A stretch of 64,000 nucleotides of DNA, from positions 124,001-188,000 of the forward strand of contig JAODUO010000528.1 in the NCBI GenBank assembly GCA_025642075.2, in the 5' to 3' direction. The position numbers and the translations under genes are program-made. This document shows positions 46,440 to 58,599 of the stretch, one piece after another; the stretch's first letter is position 1, and every line of letters starts with the position of its first letter. This DNA comes from Ridgeia piscesae (lineage: Eukaryota; Annelida; Polychaeta; Sabellida; Siboglinidae). The notes beneath the pieces were generated by a model, which did no database searches, had not been told where the DNA came from, and was given only the letters and a program-made list of their open reading frames with translations.

Positions 46440-48585
46440 TGCCGGTGTCATATAGAATATTGACCCGGGGGTAAAGTGAGCCGCGGGTCACTATTCTATA
46501 TAGAATAATGACCGCGGGTCACTTTTCCATAGATTTTCAGTTATAGAAAAATGACCCGCCCTATAGAAAAATGACCCACCCCCATATTTTATGGATATAT
46601 ATTTGAAATAATGGTTTTGATCATAATGTTAAGTTACAGCACATTACACACTTCAAAATATATAATCTTAAATTTAGGTCACCAAATAAAAATGAGAAAG
46701 TTTTTTATTTCTTTGTTGAACCTGTTAGCAAATATCATTGATTTTTTTTAAATATCCAATTGTTTTATACTTTGTAAAATTCAAAGATTACAAAGCCTGT
46801 TATAAATACCAACAAGTTTGTTTTGGGTGGCTCTAGGGTGGGAAGTCATATTTCTATGGTATAGTATATTGACCCGTGGCTCATTTTACATAGAAAACTG
46901 TAAAACTTTGCCAAGTTGGATAGTTATGGGCTTGTAGTTTTATCATACAAACATCGCATTGAAATATCTATTTGGTAATAGCTAAGTTTGTTTTGAATGG
47001 CTATAGGGTGGGGGGGTCATATTTCTATGGTATAGTATATTGACTCGTGGTTCACTGTACATAGAAAACTGTAAAAGTTTGCCAATTTAGATAGTTATGG
47101 GCTTGTAGTTTTATCATACAAACATCACAGAGAAATGTCTACTTGGTAAAAGCAAAAACTTTGTTTTGAATGGCTATAGGGGTGGGAGGATCATATTTCT
47201 ATGGTATAGTATATTGACCCGTGGCTTGTTATACATAGAAAACTGTAAAACTGCCAATTTGGATAGTTATGGGCTTGTAGTTTTATCATACAAACATCGC
47301 ATTGAAATATCTATTTGGTAATAGCTAAGTTTGTTTTGAATGGCTATAGGGTGGGGGGGGGTCATATTTCTATGGCATAGTATATTGACCCGTGGCTCAT
47401 TGTACATAGAAAATTGTAAAACTTTGCCAATTTGGATATTTATGGGCTTGTAGTTTTATCATACAAACATCACAGAGAAATGTCTACCTGGTAATAGCAA
47501 AAAGTTTGTAATTGATGGCTGTAGTGGTGGGGGGGTCACATTTCTATGGTATAGTACATTGACCCGTGGCTTGTTATACACAGAAAACTGTAACTTTGCC
47601 AATTTGGATAGTTACATGCATAAAACTACAATCCCATAACCATCCAAATTGACAAAGCTTTACAGTTTTCTATGTATAACAAGCCACGAGTCAATGTACT
47701 ATACCATAGAAATGTGACCCCCCCGCTGTAAAACATTTATTTGGTAATTATCAAATCAATATTTACTGTGATGCTTGTATGAATCATACACCATCACATA
47801 ACCATATAAATTGGCAATTTTTTATAACATTTACTATTATGAGCCCCGGGTCAATATACTATGCCATAGAAATATGACCCCCCCACTGTAAAACGTTTAT
47901 TCAGTAATTATCAAATGGATATTTACTGTGATGCTTGTATGAATCATGCACATAACCATATAAATTGGCTTTTTTTATATTACATTTACTATTATGAGCC
48001 CCGGGTCAATATACTATACCATAGAAATATGACGCCCCACTGTAAAACATGTTTTGGTAATTATCAAATGGATATTTACTATGATGCTTGTATGAATCAT
48101 ACACCATCACATAACAATATAAACTGACAAACATTTTTATAACATTTACGATTATGGGCCACAGGTCAACATACTATCCCATAGAAATATGACCCCCCCC
48201 CCACCTCATTTCATTTGCCTAAGTCATTTAACAGAATGTGGACCAAGCAGAATGTTTTCCATGAAATTGGACACAAAATAAAATACTGGTGTTGGTGCAA
48301 GTGTCAACAAAATATGCCCACTGAGCAGTGTCAGTTTGAAAAAGAGATCTTTCACTGATTTTTTATGGCATAACAATAATATTATTAATGTATCAAAGTG
48401 CAATGTTGCATAAATATAAACAAAACATTACCTTCAATGTGATTAATACTCAAATACATACAAAAAAGAAAAATCCCAAGGGGTGGGTCATTTTTCCATA
48501 GGGGAGGTCAATTTTCTATTATAGTATTTTGACCCCCGGGTCACTTTTCTACGCGGGTCAATATTCTATATATCTGACACCGGCA
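46440..48585. mobile_element. Large foldback element with direct and inverted internal arrays
   Basis: The ends are TGCCGGTGTCA and its perfect inverse TGACACCGGCA, continuing into more than 100 bp of imperfect inverted repeat (TATAGAATATTGACCCG and similar). Flanks CCTCATTCC (46431-46439) and CCTCAAACT (48586-48594) agree at six of nine positions. Inside, a unit of about 172 bp, with GGTATAGTATATTGACCCGT, GTAAAACTTTGCCAATTTGG and GGGCTTGTAGTTTTATCATA, is repeated about five times at 46819-47620. Related units run in the opposite orientation about four times to 48200. The fold centre is near 47640. There is no coding capacity. Confidence 0.8.
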
Positions 48586-48599
48586 CCTCAAACTGGTAT

Positions 48600-49570
48600 T
48601 GTACCTTATTGACACCTTAAACTGCATGCCTTTGACATCACCAACCACATGCCCCCTCTGTGCTCATCAACCAATTCCAACTACACGTACATGGGTATTC
48701 ACACAAAATCAAACTAATTTAGTCATTTAGAAATTTTTTTTCTGTAGTAGTGGAAGCCTACCCCAAAGACTGGTTTCAAGGTGTTGGGAAAGGGTGAGCA
48801 ACTGTTCCTACTCTTAGCATGGCACATCTACTTTATCTTCTCCTTTTCCTGCTGCGAAGGTTCACTTTTTAAATGATACGTTTTTAGCCCCAAAAAATTG
48901 GTTGCTAAAGGGAAGATATATAAATATTTTGTTGAATATTATATCATATAATGCTATATTATAATAATCATCTCTTTAAACCATGATTTCCCACTGCATT
49001 TATCAAATGTTTTGTTAACACAATGGCAGCGTGTTTCAGTCATATGCAGTTACAAACACTGCCCAGAAGAAATGACAAGTGGCAAGTGTGTTTGTCCAAT
49101 CACTTGTCAATAACAAATACTGCCAAGAATCTTTTTTTGAAGAGAATGAACAAATGGGTGTATTTACCTTTTAATGGCAATTAGTTTGGTTACTTCTAAT
49201 TGTAAATGTCTTTGAACCAGTTAAGTTCAATTATGACAATTACAACAATAGTGCAAACATCCTGCTTCCAATTAAACAGTAATAACATTAACAGTGGTCA
49301 TAGTAAAGTTCTGGTTTCTGTTTAAGTGACATGCCCCAGTATTAATTACCAGTTACAAACAAATTAATGCAGAACCTATCTTTGCAGACATTACGAACTA
49401 ACTGGAACACTCCTACTGCTGTTTTAATACAATAATTATAACATCTACATGTATGCTATAGTCATAACAGAGCTATCATAGTAGGAGCTGAGGCATCCCC
49501 CCACACCCTGATAGAACCATCTCGCTCAATCTTGGATGTCTCATCATTTAGAATGGTATCTATTTTAAGT
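48600..49570. other. Unique non-coding sequence
   Basis: AT-rich, with no recognised feature. Confidence 0.45.
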
Positions 49571-49800
49571 TAGATGATATAGTTAAAGACCATTTAACAA
49601 ATTTACAAAACTGCTTGAATGAATGCATTTATTATACTGACACTGAGTTACAAGAATTACAGTGTAATGTAAACAATACTCTCTCAACATTATCAATAAA
49701 TTGCACAGGTCTATCAGAAATTTTTGACAAACTTGAAAGTAGTATAAAATCTTTAAATTGCAATTTTGATTGTATAGGATTAACCAAGACCTGGTTAAAG
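49570..49800 (+). pseudogene. LINE endonuclease-domain fragment, 5' piece
   Basis: The plus strand encodes LSTLSINCTGLSEIFDKLES and FDCIGLTKTWLK. This corresponds to the N-terminal part of an apurinic-like endonuclease in a non-LTR retrotransposon (ITGLTETWL-type motif). The frame breaks where the element at 49802-50867 is inserted and resumes at about 50868. Confidence 0.65.
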
Positions 49801-49801
49801 G

Positions 49802-50226
49802 GGTGTATTCCCGTTATAGCTACCAGGGTACTTCCCATTATAGCTACTTCCCGTTATAGCTACTTTTTATTCCCGTTATAGCTATTCGTTAAGTTTGACA
49901 GTTGAACTAGTCCCGTTATAGCTACTTTTCTATTTCTCCATTTTACAATGTAACAAGATAAGGGAGCATCAACTATTTCATCTCCATCCAGCTGATGTCC
50001 ATGAGGGGTGGATGGCTTTGAAATAAGTGTGTCCCACTGAGGAATTTCAACAAAGTCAAGTGATAATTTTTAACGAGTACTTTGTGGAGACATGGCTTGA
50101 TGATGATTAAAAAATCACCATGGACATGTGGAAAGTATATAAGTATATAAGTATATAAGTATATAAGTATATAAGTATATAAGTATATAAGTATATAAGT
50201 ATATAAATATATAAGTATATATATAA

Positions 50227-50269
<43 letters not shown>

Positions 50270-50867
50270 CATACTATTTTATTTTAACACCTAAACATTT
50301 GGACCAGTTCAAACACTACTGTGTCAAATCTAAGCGAAACAATGGCTTTGATGCTGACTGAGATTGACCTAAAAATTAGTGGGATGCATAGACCATAAAC
50401 TGACACACAAAATTTCATAAAAATCGAAGATGGTCAAGTAAATTTCACCGTTTTTGATTGATTTGACATGGAATGCCCCTACACAGAAACTGACAAATGA
50501 ACAAATAACCATGTTGAGGGATGGAATTCCAAGTTTGCAAAAGTGGTGAGGAAACAATATATTTTTATAAATGCAATTCTGTATGCAGTACAATTAATGT
50601 AGTTGTCTTTTGAAAAAAATGTCTTTTATGGTATATTTTCCATTTCAAATAACTGACAGTTACATTTATATATCATTCTTATAACTTTTAAAATGTAGTA
50701 ATCTGAAATAGCTAATGCTCCCTCTTGCTGTTCCCTCCTGAATTGTGTAATTAAATAAGTAGCTATAACGGGACTAGTTTGCCTGTTAAACTTAACGAGT
50801 AGCTATAACGGGAAAAAATTGTAGCTATAACGGGAAGTAGCTATAATGGACCTAGACCAAGACTGTC
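49802..50867. mobile_element. DNA element inserted in a LINE, arms made of CCCGTTATAGCTAC units
   Basis: About 95 bp at each end are inverted copies of each other. They contain four or five CCCGTTATAGCTAC units and ACTAGTCCCGTTATAGCTAC about 100 bp in. AAAGG flanks both sides (49797-49801 and 50868-50872) and could be a short target duplication. Removing the insert reconnects the LINE frame from TKTWLK to DMENIDIYNIP. The interior is non-coding and includes a (TATAAG)n and (TA)n microsatellite at 50138-50268. Confidence 0.7.
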
Positions 50868-51660
50868 AAAGGACATGGAAAATATTGATATTTATAATAT
50901 ACCTGATTACATATTACTGTCAAATCCGAGAAAAAAAGAGGTGGAGGAGTTGGTACGTATGTTTCAAATAGATTACGCTTTAAGAAAAGAAATGAGTTAA
51001 GTATAAACTCTGAATTTTTTTCATTTGTATCAATATTTCTAGAAATCAAAATTAATAATGTATGTGTTATTATTGGAACCATTTACAGACCTCCTGACAC
51101 AAACATAAACATTTTAATGTACATTTTAATGATCACTAAGAACTATCTCGAATGAAAGAAAGAAATGCATACTCATGGCTGACTTTAATATTGACCTATT
51201 AACAAATGACACTAATAATTTAACAGTAGACTTTGTACATACACTGTAATATGTTTGCAAATATGTTCTATCCAACAATTAGCAAACCAACCAGAATCGC
51301 TCAACAATCAGCAACTCTCATAGGCAATATCATAACTAACATTCATGAATATCCCATTAACTCGGGCATTCTATATGATGATATGTCAGATCACTTCCCA
51401 ATATTTAATTTCTATAACAAATGGCTTAACAAATTACCTAAAAAATAAATATATATTCAAACGTGCAAAGAGTGTAAATAACATTGCTAAATTAAATGCA
51501 AAATAAAAAAATGCAAACTGGGAAGAGGTATATAATGACCCAAACCCTAACTCTTCATATGAATTCATTGGAATACTAAATTCCCATATTAATGAATGCC
51601 TACCATGGAAAAGAAATAAAAATAAGACCGCACAATAATTATTGGCTCACTAAAGGTATT
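50868..51660 (+). pseudogene. LINE endonuclease-domain fragment, 3' piece
   Basis: Decayed frames encode NIDIYNIPDYILLS, KKRGGGVGTYVSNRL, VCVIIGTIYRPPD and then SKPTRIAQQSATLIGNI with DDMSDHFPIF. IYRPPD and (I/M)SDH(F/L)P are hallmark motifs of the LINE endonuclease; the SDH histidine is catalytic in the family. Several frameshifts and stops are present, and the RT that should follow is missing or unrecognisable. Confidence 0.8.
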
Positions 51661-51789
51661 TTAACATCCACAAAGGGATAAAACCTCCTATACAAAAGAA
51701 AAATTTAATCCGACAATTGAAAATGAACATATTTATAAAAGATTCAAAAATAAACTGACACATGTAATAAGAACTTCCCGAAAGTCATA

Positions 51790-51990
51790 GTTTAAAAATA
51801 AATTTGAGATAATATTAATGAATAGTATAAAGTCTTCATGGTGTACAATGGGAGAAAATATTTTAATTTATTAAGCATTCCTGCATTTCGTGCAATTTGT
51901 TTGGATAAATTATTAATATGGATTGTCCAGCTCAAATGTTCATCTATGTGTATTCCTAGAAATGTTGTAAACTTGACTTGTTTTATTTTG
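51790..51990 (-). pseudogene. LINE reverse-transcriptase fragment, antisense
   Basis: The minus strand encodes KQVKFTTFLGIHIDEHLSWT, INNLSKQIARNAGMLNKL and KYFLPLYTMKTLYYSLIL. This is the FLG(I/V)...L.W..HI...K(I/L)(A/S)(R/K)..G(M/I)L block at the end of the LINE RT. It runs against the flanking plus-strand LINE pieces, so two insertions or an inversion are required. Confidence 0.75.
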
Positions 51991-52399
51991 TAGGTAATGT
52001 TATAATATTTTCATTGTTATTGTAATTTACTCATAATAATATTTTATTAGGAATACTTTTTGGGTTCACAAACTTCACATATGATTCTGCTGATTAGAAT
52101 AATTAGAATATGTGAATTTAGACCATTAATTCTATAAAACAGTAGGTGTACACTATAATTTAACATTTTAACTCTGAAACAGATCTATTATAAGTACTGT
52201 TTAAATTTACTGAAAATTACCTTGATATTGTATGTATGTGTATGGGTGCAGGTATGTGTACCGTAGTTATAGTATTCTGTTATTATTTATTAGTATTTTT
52301 ATTTTTTAGACTTATTTAAGTATTTAGCATTATTCATGATACTGATGATGATATTTATATATTTTTACATATTTAGTTTATTTTTATAATAATTAATAT

Positions 52400-52548
52400 G
52401 TCCATAAAGTATTATGTTCTGGTGGTCCTCGGTATAAGCCCTCAGGGGTTTCTAGAGGATCTCCACGGTTACATTTTATATTCATGTGTATGTTCGTGCA
52501 ATGGTTTGTATGTTGTGACCGAAATAAAGTTCAATTCAATTCAAAGTT
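52400..52548 (+). mobile_element. LINE 3' end
   Basis: GGTCCTCGGTATAAGCCCTC, AGGGGTTTCTAGAGGA and the terminal AATAAAGTTCAATTCAATTC resemble 3' tails of invertebrate Jockey/CR1-group LINEs, which often end in AATAAA plus a short TTCAA repeat. It probably terminates the plus-strand LINE whose endonuclease lies at 49570-51660. Confidence 0.6.
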
Positions 52549-53330
52549 TTAATCCCACCCGTGTGAGGGTGCTGTGTGTTGAAGAGCCCCAGCTCGGATG
52601 TATTAGCTCTGGTCATAAGAAAATTAAATTAAAAAAATTATTACAACTAGGAGCTGGCACTCGATCTCGTTTTAAGTATGAAATTATGAACTCTGCTTTG
52701 GAGACATCACAAAGTCAGAGTTTAACGACTTAGGCTAGTAAAATAATTTAACTTTATGAGCACTATAGACGGATCCCTATAGACATAACATAGGCTACGA
52801 GTTATACAATGATCAACAACAAGTTATATTTATATTATATATATTATAGTTATATTCCCAAACATTCCAGAAAACTCTGGATTAACAAATATCAATATGT
52901 AGCAGAAATTGTGACATGGCATCATTGCCACTCGCAGACGTCTAGTCGCTGATGCTCAATAATTTACTCGCATGTCGCGCATGATTCGTGATTCTTTACC
53001 CCTGGCCCTGCCTAGTGTTCATTGTATATAATGGTCTACTATGTGCAACGGACATAATGATTATTAAGTTAACTGACTTACAGTCAGAGGTCGTTGTGGC
53101 AATTAACACGGACACAGCAAGGCGTCAACCTGAATGTCCAGTGCTGGAGGCTGGATACCTTGGCTTGGACTTGACAATGACATTGATCATGATTGACATG
53201 ACTGAGACAGAGTCGAGACTCGAGTTGTGGCAAACTTCGCAAACGACCAAAACTGCCTTAAATAAATGCCACGTATCAACCCAATGCCACAAACTGTAGA
53301 TTGTTTGACAGTACAACAAGATCTACTTAC

Positions 53331-53379
53331 ATGCGACTCTTTTAACTTTCCGCACCTGGCGCGTGGCACATGACACCAT
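53331..53379 (-). CDS. OTULIN: OTULIN-like exon 1 (predicted start)
   Basis: On the minus strand an ATG at 53379-53377 in good context (A at -3, G at +4) opens MVSCATRQVRKVKRVA. It ends after one further base at a consensus donor GTCGCAT|GTAAGTAG (plus-strand acttac at 53325-53330), exit phase 1. Exon 2 at 19155 requires exactly phase 1, and the join gives a short basic N-terminus followed by the transmembrane helix. Supporting context is a CpG-rich stretch and a TATA-like box just upstream. The weakness is the 34-kb distance; the segment is short and could be coincidental. Confidence 0.45.
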
Positions 53380-53560
53380 AATGACCGAGTGGGGTGCCTA
53401 CACTCAGTCGGCTTTTAAATAAAGGCAACAGGCGCCAGTACTAGAGGTAAACAGAGGCAGCTGCTCGCGCGCATTGTTCACCGGAGCAGCGCCACCTAGT
53501 ATGCAGCGTGATCAACCCCGACTACGTGTCGTCTGCTAAACCTAAGCTGTTTGTTTTCAA
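53380..53560 (-). promoter_or_regulatory. Candidate promoter of the OTULIN-like gene
   Basis: A CpG-richer island in AT-rich DNA (TGCTCGCGCGCATTG, GGCGCCAGT, CACCGGAGCAGCGCC). On the minus strand TATTTAAAAG (53412-53421) lies about 33 bp before the proposed ATG, which would imply a very short 5' leader if it is a true TATA box. Confidence 0.35.
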
Positions 53561-53626
53561 TTGAGTACCTCTACTGGGCAAACGATTTACGGATTGCGCG
53601 TGAACTTACACAGTTTTTACGTAAGC

Positions 53627-53630
<4 letters not shown>

Positions 53631-53711
<81 letters not shown>
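53631..53711. repeat. (TA)n microsatellite
   Basis: A TA run of about 80 bp. Confidence 0.97.
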
Positions 53712-53712
<1 letters not shown>

Positions 53713-53764
53713 CAACCAAACAATTAGTAATTTACGAAGTAGGGGAAGGGCGGGTAAAGTGGGC

Positions 53765-54460
<696 letters not shown>

Positions 54461-54509
54461 TGCAAATTTACATGTTGCATTTTTGGCTGAATTAAAGTCA
54501 TTCTTACTT

Positions 54510-57245
54510 TGTTGTCAGACGTTGCAAACGATCCACCCTGGTATCATCTCGAATGTCGTTGGGAAGATCCGCATCTAAAATCTGATCAATGCACCGAGGG
54601 TCCTGAAGAAGACCGAACAGTTCTGTACAATACGTCCTGTTACCGTTGCTTCACGTCCTCCAAACACACCACCAACGGTAGCATTTCACTCTGAGAGTGT
54701 TCGCGTTGATCCTGACTGTGTATTGGATGACAGTATCAGGGGAAGTTCCAGTCCCAACTAGAAGAATATGACACCGTCTTCAGTCGAGCATTGCAACGGA
54801 GCAGTGGTGCCGCGGGGCCTTCCCAAGCTCTTGTCAATGTGTGTCCTGTTCAACCTCCTCAAAGCAAAGGTCGTGTTCTACAATATTCACGGGACAAGCT
54901 AGACGACCCCCAACAGAAGTTCAATTACCTGTTCGTCAAACCAGAAGATGTCGACGTCACGGTTGAATATTTGAATCCTTCCTTCCTGGTCAAAAAACGC
55001 TGGAGGCTTCAGATCTGACGTGGGCAGATTCAGCAAGCCACAACCTTCCGTCGTTTCCGATGTAGATTCTACGCTTCGTAAAATTGCCAAATGGAAGTAC
55101 ATTGTTGGTAGGGACCTTTGTCTCGTAAATCCACGAAACAATGTGGGGTCGCGGTTTCGTGGACTCATGTGTATACCAGATCTGCTATGGCCATGCCAGA
55201 ATCAGAAACCGCCCTTAAAGAACTCATGTGGCGCATCCTAGGTGATCTGCTTGAAGAAGGCGTTGTTGTAAAAATTGCAGACAATTTGACACATCTTCTG
55301 AGCTTCTTCGCAACTGGGAGAGGGTCATCCAGGCTCTTGATAAATGTGCCTATAGCTTTTCAGCACCCAAGACGGTCATCTGTCCTAGACCTGCCACGAT
55401 ACTATGGTGGCTGGGCACGATTTCAGCTGGTGCTCACCGCATCTCTACACTCGCAACATATTCCCGACCGACCAAGGTACGCGGAATGCTGTCCTTCCCT
55501 GGCGCATACAAGTGGTTATCACGAGTCATCCCTGGATGTTCCCACATCTTGTCACCTGTCGCGAATCTCAAGAGAATACTGAATGGTCAAACGAACTACA
55601 TGAAGCATTCCAACAAGCCCAAACCAAATTGTCGCACAGTGGTTCTCCCACGACCCAACGATCAGCGATGAATTATCAGTGATGGTGCGGTAAAGTTCCA
55701 TGCCATTGGAGCTACCCTGTACGTGACACGGGGAGGAAAGCCACTCCTCGCAGGTTTTTTGAGTGCGAAACGTCGTGGACGTCAGGCCACATGGCTATCC
55801 TGCGATATAGAGGCTCTGTCCATTGCTGTTGCAACGAAGCATTTTCAGTCCTTACATCATTCAATCTAGACACAAAGTATGCATCCTGACCGACAGCAAG
55901 CCATGAGTACAAACCTTTTGGAAACTTTGTTGTGGAGAATTCTCAGCAAATCCACGTGTATGAACATACATACATACTTGCGTCAGCCGGTATCAAGCGT
56001 CGATGAAACATCTAGCAGGCTCAGCCAATGTTCCATCTGATTTCGCAACTTTATTGCAGCAACGTGTGACGATCCCAGATATGTTCGTTTACGAGACAAC
56101 TGGAAGAGTGCTTAGTCAAAAAATGGTGCACTCCAGATGTCATAAATGGCGACGCCAAACTCCCTTTCACCAGCAGAACTACGTGGTTATCAGTCAAAAT
56201 CGAATGCCAGGATTTGAGAAGTACTCACGCTCACTTGGTACAAAGGACTAGACTGTCCAAGAGACTAACCGACATCACGGACGTAAAGCAACTGTTTCCA
56301 GGGACGGTCTGTTGGAAGCAAAGCGAGATTCGCCAATGTCTATCACCCGCGAATGCATCGTCGTACCCCGCCAAGTCCTGCATGGCTTGTTGAAGGCGTT
56401 GCATATACAGCTTGATCATCCTACGTCACATAAATTCAAACTTGTCGTGCGTCGCTTCTTCTATGCACCCGAACATGCATAAGGCCAGTGACAAAGTGAT
56501 TTCGAAATGTCACCAGTGTGTATCTCTGCGAAATGCCCCATACCTTGTCGTATAACAGTTGACATGTGATCCTCCCGGTGCAGTTGGAATGACATTCGCA
56601 GCAGACGTCAGTAAGCGAGCACGACAGCTAATATTTGTCGTCAGAGAGTATGCACCTTCGTACACACCCACGTGTCTGGTTGAAGACGAACGCTGCCATA
56701 CAATTCGGAGTGCATTGACATGCCTGTGTGTAGAACTGTTACCATTCAATGACCCACTTGCTATCGTACGCACAAATGCCGCGCCTGGATTCGCAGCCCT
56801 AGTCGATGACAAACTCCTCCGACATCATAGAATAACCATCGAAATCGGCCGCGTGAAGAATACGAATAAGAACCCTTCGGCAGAAAACGCAATTCGCGAG
56901 CTGGAAGACGAGTTAATTGCTACGTAAGGACCGTTGGGGTGGTGCAGTGACTATGCTAACTCTCGCTGTTGCAACTGCCCAATTGAGTGCTCGTATTCAC
57001 AGACGAGGTCAGTCAGCAAGAGATATGCTGATGCATCGGGATCAGTTCAATAGTCAGCAGGTGTCGCTGGCAGACCGATCGACGATATTAGAACAACGCA
57101 AACAACGTTTTGACAACCATTCACACAGCGAACGTTCGAAGGCTCCTCGGATGCATGTCCTTCCGAGATCCACATCGTAGTTGGCGATCTAGTATGCATT
57201 TATGGAGAGCAGGTGAAGAAACCCAAGTGGTTGGCTGACTATGAG
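54510..57245 (+). mobile_element. Decayed Gypsy-like LTR retrotransposon pol
   Basis: Fragments of one polyprotein occur in order in shifting plus-strand frames: reverse transcriptase ([64 protein letters not shown]) at about 54890-55330; connection and RNase H (PRYYGG, TRGGKPLLAGF, LTDSK) at 55380-56000; integrase zinc-binding region (LDHPTSHKFKL with a later CHQC) at 56360-56525; integrase core (56559-56927); and a C-terminal part to 57180. There are many stops and frameshifts. The RT active site reads ADN where ADD is expected, and the integrase has TNAAPGF where a catalytic Asp is expected, so it is inactive. No LTR pair was identified. Confidence 0.85.
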
Positions 57246-57699
57246 ACTGTTTAAATACGCAAAGAGTAAGTGATTGCTGACACTGAAACTAAATCATGAT
57301 CTTGTGTTTTTGTCCTAATGACTTTGCGGCAGAATAGTCCCCATTTTAGTTTGCCTGAGGGCAGTCTACCCGATGACGGTTGTGTCTTATTATACTACTA
57401 ATTTTAACGTTCTACTTCTGCTGAAGTATGTCCACTTCACTAAATATTTAGATACTTTGATTACGTTATTCTTCTCTTCGCAATAGAACATTTGTTACTA
57501 GTATGAACTTATGAATAGAATGTTGGGAGTTAATATTCGTTTTAAAAACAATGAAGGATATAAGCAATTGTGCTGTCATCTGCAATTGTGATTTAACCCC
57601 ACCAGTGTGAGCTTTGCTCTGGGGTCGGCTCAAGTATCGCCACCCCGGGGTTGTTGTGGGCTATGTATCTCTAACAAAGTTGATATATTAAAGTCTGTC

Positions 57700-58330
57700 T
57701 TAATGACATTTTCACGGGCGGGATTAATGAGAATAGATTAAAGCTAAATGCAGATAAAACAGTTTCTTGTCATTGACATACAGAGGCAGCATGGAGAAAA
57801 CGAGAACTTTTTCCTTTCACCGCCTACTTAGTCAACATGTTGTGATTGCATTTTCATCTCGGAATTTACGAGTAAACTTTCACGATAACTTCAATTATAG
57901 AGAACACGTCTATGATTTGTCGAACGTGTTATTAACCTATTAGTGATTTTCGGCGTATTCGTCGGTATTTGTCTTCAACATTTCTTAGCAATGGTCTCCA
58001 CGCTTTACCCATTCTAAAGTCTCATTGGCTTCCTGTCCGATATCGCATCATCTATAAGATGTATGCTATTACTTACCAGGCACTTTCATGTAAGCAGCCC
58101 TCGTATTCATTGCTTACTCCTGTACGAAAAGCTATGCAGCTTCGATCACTAGTTCCGATTTATTTTTGTTTCTACAGTCAATACCAATATTGGGCCTGTG
58201 ACGTTTTCTGAAGCTGCACCTACTCTTTGGAACATGGTTCATTCTAGTGTTAGATTAGTTGAAAACATACCTTTACAACATAACCTATTCATCATAGCTC
58301 CCTGGTGTTTCAATCAATCTGTTTAGAACT
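57700..58330 (+). pseudogene. LINE reverse-transcriptase C-terminal fragment
   Basis: Plus-strand frames give LNADKT, then HWLPVRYRIIYKMYAITYQA and PSYSLLTPVRKAMQLRSL, and in another frame GPVTFSEAAPTLWNMVHSSV. The order (L)HWLPV..RI.YK...(L/I)..P.R..RS...AP.LWN is the standard end of LINE ORF2 in CR1/L2/Rex-type elements. Frameshifted and 5'-truncated. Confidence 0.8.
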
Positions 58331-58490
58331 GGAATTGTTTATTGACTCTGAGATCGTTTAATCCTTTTGTATTGATGAGTCTCTGAGCTTGGTTTCTAAG
58401 GATTTAAGCGCAATAGGAGTTATCTAAAAATATTATTATTATTATCATAATTATTTACACAGCCGCGTGTTATGTGTATGCGCGTGTGCA

Positions 58491-58492
<2 letters not shown>

Positions 58493-58572
<80 letters not shown>
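58493..58572. repeat. (TG)n microsatellite
   Basis: About 40 TG units. Confidence 0.97.
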
Positions 58573-58576
<4 letters not shown>

Positions 58577-58599
58577 GATGTTTGATGATGGGGATCAAT

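Larger units (their letters stand above)
19156..53330 (-). other. Putative intron 1 of the OTULIN-like gene (about 34 kb)
   Basis: If exon 1 is correctly placed at 53331-53379, this whole repeat-laden tract is one intron. It contains most of the window's transposons and minisatellites, plus two coding-like segments (22.2 and 34.5 kb) that could be alternative exons of this gene or exons of a nested gene. Confidence 0.45.
4957..53379 (-). other. OTULIN: Gene span: membrane-anchored OTULIN/OTULINL (FAM105) family deubiquitinase, 7 exons
   Basis: Exons at 53331-53379, 18968-19155, 10813-12630, 9711-9863, 7993-8124, 6042-6314 and 4957-5130 splice in frame (all junctions phase 0 except exon 1/2, phase 1) to a 928-residue protein. 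The C-terminal quarter matches the FAM105 OTU-like domain from EREWGGNT through GDNYC, HIDRIGDSTGIEQIEMFLL and HHYNV. Human OTULIN cleaves Met1-linked (linear) ubiquitin and restrains LUBAC/NF-kB signalling, while its paralogue OTULINL is ER-anchored and lacks the catalytic Cys. This gene combines a membrane anchor (about residues 17-40) with an intact Cys708/His922/Asn924 set, as the undivided ancestor might have. Exons 2-7 are strongly supported; exon 1 is inferred. The linker of about 600 residues makes the protein more than twice the length of the vertebrate forms. Confidence 0.8.

Noticed and set aside
54510..57245. A functional host-domesticated integrase gene
   Set aside because: Multiple frameshifts and stops and substituted catalytic positions indicate an ordinary dead retrotransposon.
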